From a bacterium BMS3Bbin14 (GTDB lineage Bacteria; Desulfobacterota; Desulfobulbia; Desulfobulbales; Desulfobulbaceae): DNA of 64,000 nt. Position 1 is the stretch's first letter, and each line of letters starts with the position of its first letter. The notes below the pieces were generated by a model, which worked only from the letters and a program-made list of their open reading frames with translations, was not told where the DNA came from and did no database searches. Of this stretch, positions 61,811 to 64,000 are shown one piece after another. The position numbers and the translations under genes are program-made. The stretch covers positions 1-64,000 of the forward strand of contig BDTX01000005.1 in assembly GCA_002897615.1 (NCBI GenBank). The letters run 5' to 3'.

Positions 61811-62637
61811 GCCAGTGCCTCGGGCAGGGATTCCACGGAGGAGAGCCGGAAAACCGGTCCGTCCTGGCAACAGGTCAGGTGGTTGATCTGGCAGTGCCCG
61901 CACTTGCCGATTCCGCACCGCATGCGTCGCTCCAGGTCGATGAAGATCCGGTCATGGGCAAGGCCGCGGGCGGCCAGCTCCATGATCACGAACTTGTACA
62001 TGACCGGCGGCCCGCAGAGCACGGCAAGGGTGGCGGCAGGATCCATGTCCAGCCCGGCAATGGGCGCGGTGACCAGGCCGACCTCGCCGTCCCAGGGCAG
62101 GTGCGCGGTATCATTGACCAGCCGGATCACCCGGATCCCGGGCGCCCGGGCCCAGGTGCGCATCTCCCGGCCAAAGAGCTCCTCGGCCGGGGTACGGCAG
62201 CCACTGATGATGGTGATCCGGCCGAACCGCTGCCGATCCAGGATGAGGGGCTCAATCAGGGACCTGAGCGGCGCCAGGCCCAGGCCGCCGGCCACGAACA
62301 GCACGTCGCGGCCCTCGAAATCAGCGAGATCAAACCCCGTGCCGAACGGTCCGCGGATGCCCATCTGGTCGCCGGTCTCCAGCCGCTGCAGGACCATGGT
62401 CAGGCTGCCGGCACTGCGGACCAGCAGCTCCAGCCGGTCGTGGTCGCCGGGCCCGCAGCAGATGGAGATGGGCGCCTCGCCGATGCCGGGAACCGACACC
62501 ATGACAAACTGGCCGGGCCTGTGGCCCAGGGGACGGGGCAGGCGGAGACGGAAGAAACGTTCGTGACCGGTCATGTCCGCGGCCTCTTTGATGCGGACCA
62601 TGGTCGGGGTGAGGACATGGGGATTAATGGGCTTCAT
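61807..62637 (-). CDS. hydG: Hydrogenase FAD/NAD(P)-binding subunit
   Basis: A 276-residue diaphorase-like subunit: a ferredoxin-reductase FAD domain (GQFVMVSVPGIGEAPISIC), an NAD(P) domain (VLFVAGGLGLAPLRSLIEP) and a C-terminal [2Fe-2S] site (ERRMRCGIGKCGHCQI and CCQDG). It links the hydrogenase to the nicotinamide pool. It starts at ATG 62637, overlapping the upstream gene by 4 bases, and has usual length for the family. Confidence 0.9.
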   Translation of the reverse strand: MKPINPHVLTPTMVRIKEAADMTGHERFFRLRLPRPLGHRPGQFVMVSVPGIGEAPISICCGPGDHDRLELLVRSAGSLTMVLQRLETGDQMGIRGPFGTGFDLADFEGRDVLFVAGGLGLAPLRSLIEPLILDRQRFGRITIISGCRTPAEELFGREMRTWARAPGIRVIRLVNDTAHLPWDGEVGLVTAPIAGLDMDPAATLAVLCGPPVMYKFVIMELAARGLAHDRIFIDLERRMRCGIGKCGHCQINHLTCCQDGPVFRLSSVESLPEALA

Positions 62638-63722
62638 GTTCCCTCCCCCGCGCCGGCCAGCAGGTCGGTGGCGATATCGAAGATGTCGATGGCAACGGTG
62701 CATTGGCGGCGGCAGCGACCGCAGCCGACGCAGAAAGCGGTGCCGCCGAAACGGTCCGGCAGGTAGACGAACTTGCGCATGACGCGGTGTCGCTGCCGGG
62801 CGGCCGTCGATTTCCGGAAATTGTGCCCGCCCGCGACCTCGGCAAAATCCTCGAGCATGCAGGCGTCCCGGCGGCGGGTGCGCCGGCCGCTGCCGGGATC
62901 CTCGACATTGAAGTCGTCCCGGACATCGAAACAGGAGCAGGTGGGGCAGACCAGATTGCAGGTGCCGCAGGAAAAACAGCGGTCGGCGTGCTGCTCCCAG
63001 ACAGCCGAATCCCAGCTCCCGGCCACGACCTGCATCACCTGGGCCAGGGGCGCCGCGAACCGGCGACCAAAGGGAGTAGCACGCCGGGCCGCGGCCCTGG
63101 CCCTGCACCCCTTCACGTCCTCGCAGATGGGAAAACCGGCGTCGGCCAGAAGGACCGCTCCCTGGTCGGTGAGCGGTTCCACCAGGAGGCGGGCCTGCGG
63201 CTGCGGGGTAAGGAAGATGTCTGCCCCCTCGCGCCAGGCGAGCGAACCGGCTGCCTCGCAGAAGCAGTATTCGTCGCAGGGCTGGAGACAGTCATGGCCG
63301 ATGATCAACGTGTGGTCACGCCGGGCCAGGTAATACGGATCTGGAATTCCCGCTCTCTGGAAACGGTCCATGAGGGCAATGGCCTTGAGATCGCAGGGCC
63401 GGACACCGGCCAGGATACGACGGCTGTTATCCAGGACAGGGGCAAGGAGGCAGTCGCCTGCCTTGTCCCGGCGGAAGGTGAAGAGCAGCTCGTTGTCAGG
63501 GGCAAGGGACCTTACCGGCGGCGGAACACAGGCGCTGGCGCGAAAAGGCTTTACCCGGGACGAATCGTCGAAATCCTCCAGGGCAAGCAGGCTGCGGCTG
63601 CCGACACGATTAAAACGGAAGCTGCTCTCGGACACTGGCTGGGGAAAGTAGACCCTCTCATGCCGCGCGAGCATGCCGATCCACTCAAGAAACACCGAAC
63701 GTTCAACCAGGTATACCGCCAT
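62634..63722 (-). CDS. hydB: Hydrogenase [4Fe-4S] subunit
   Basis: A 362-residue Fe-S subunit with two classical cluster motifs (CFSCGTCNLVCPTC and CVGCGRCRRQC) and several more cysteines in the middle (GHDCLQPCDEYCFC). It carries electrons between the small subunit and the FAD subunit. ATG 63722 is chosen since homologues start here (MAVYLVERS), yet no Shine-Dalgarno sequence precedes it and RAYT-type DNA begins about 15 bases upstream. Confidence 0.88.
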   Translation of the reverse strand: MAVYLVERSVFLEWIGMLARHERVYFPQPVSESSFRFNRVGSRSLLALEDFDDSSRVKPFRASACVPPPVRSLAPDNELLFTFRRDKAGDCLLAPVLDNSRRILAGVRPCDLKAIALMDRFQRAGIPDPYYLARRDHTLIIGHDCLQPCDEYCFCEAAGSLAWREGADIFLTPQPQARLLVEPLTDQGAVLLADAGFPICEDVKGCRARAAARRATPFGRRFAAPLAQVMQVVAGSWDSAVWEQHADRCFSCGTCNLVCPTCSCFDVRDDFNVEDPGSGRRTRRRDACMLEDFAEVAGGHNFRKSTAARQRHRVMRKFVYLPDRFGGTAFCVGCGRCRRQCTVAIDIFDIATDLLAGAGEGT

Positions 63723-63772
63723 GGAATCTAAATCTGGTTGTGTCCTGGATTGCCTTGCTATACCTGCCATCA

Positions 63773-64000
63773 TTATCCATCTTCTTTAAATCGAGCAACT
63801 GCCTTGGCGATGCTGGACGTAGTAACTCCAACGTACCGCGCTATCTCCGCCATGGTTAATCCCAAGACCTGTCCGAGAGCCGAAAATGACCACTTGAAAG
63901 TGGCTCCATTAACCCGATCATGGGTGGCCTCATTATGGTGATCATTAACAACGTGTTTACGGATGATCTCTCCGATCTTTCGTTTGAGGGCGAGGACTCC
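63773..64000 (-). CDS. RAYT-like transposase, C-terminal 75 residues (runs off the window)
   Basis: The frame is open from the window edge to TAA at 63775-63773. It reads GVLALKRKIGEIIRKHV, later FKWSFSALGQVL, then the helix-turn-helix GLTMAEIARYVGVTTSSIAK and ends FKEDG. The end matches the RAYT remnant at 52486-53280, including about 35 bases after the stop codon. Whether the full gene is intact lies beyond the window. Its 3' flank replaces the region where the promoter of the hydrogenase operon should be. Confidence 0.7.
   Translation of the reverse strand, partial: GVLALKRKIGEIIRKHVVNDHHNEATHDRVNGATFKWSFSALGQVLGLTMAEIARYVGVTTSSIAKAVARFKEDG

Noticed and set aside
61811..61918. Long N-terminal extension of the hydrogenase small subunit
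   Set aside because: It is a read-through of the FAD-subunit gene in another frame; ATG 61810 overlaps the previous stop and matches the family start.

Overview
The window looks like a chromosome segment of an anaerobic Desulfobacterota (Desulfobulbales-like) bacterium. This is inferred from gene content: an 11-subunit complex I without the NADH module, a group 3b [NiFe] hydrogenase, a DUF39 homocysteine biosynthesis protein, LarE, a sigma54-dependent two-component pair and several TauE/PEP-synthase-like stress proteins. No rRNA, tRNA or CRISPR array was recognised.

Layout. 1-4.6 kb: the end of a DUF362 protein, an unknown protein and a histidine kinase/sigma54 regulator pair. 5.3-13.0 kb: a structured leader, TauE/SafE exporter, TIGR02186 protein, PEP-synthase-like phosphotransfer protein, CheY-like receiver, tandem universal stress protein and a convergent APC permease with a Usp tail. 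13.2-15.8 kb (minus): HU, LarE and DUF39. 16.4-26.8 kb (minus): nuoA-(BC)-D-H-I-J-K-L-M-N. 27.2-34.4 kb: LysR regulator, pheA, moaA (minus), tsaD, DUF2062, rsmA and an iron alcohol dehydrogenase. 34.7-43.4 kb: glgB, a coiled-coil protein, DoxX, a cytochrome c lipoprotein, merA, HdeD and TVP38. 43.4-52.2 kb: ftsH, a ribosome-hibernation/sigma-like fusion, a six-hairpin glycosidase with a GT4 glycosyltransferase, and a TPR protein. 52.4-53.7 kb: a graveyard of transposase remnants. 53.8-58.0 kb: an AT-rich opine-dehydrogenase-like gene convergent with a three-gene locus (cytidylyltransferase-like, PLP enzyme, CDP-alcohol phosphatidyltransferase) that may make an unusual lipid head group. 58.8-63.7 kb (minus): hydBGDA-type hydrogenase, its maturation protease and a receiver lacking its phosphoacceptor Asp. 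The window closes in the C-terminus of a RAYT-like transposase.

The most striking feature is a dense population of small non-coding mobile elements. Family A (full length about 219 bp, ends CCTGAATCCGTGA, 5-bp target duplications) has 13 full or partial copies. Families B (152 bp, four copies), C (183-191 bp, three copies) and D (108 bp, one copy) begin and end in GTAAC/GTAAA-type inverted repeats. B and C create exact 8-bp target duplications, and all three share one design: a long imperfect hairpin core with conserved asymmetric arms, plus in B and C a one-sided extension. The elements sit between genes, in leaders, inside operons, inside a dead RAYT gene and inside one another; at least two genes now take their stop codon from a family A terminal repeat. 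No transposase able to move them is visible here.

Other leads: the HPF/sigma-like fusion protein, the lipid head-group locus, a 21-codon micro-ORF whose end is repeated 12 kb away, and a phosphotransfer protein with an unrecognised C-terminal domain.
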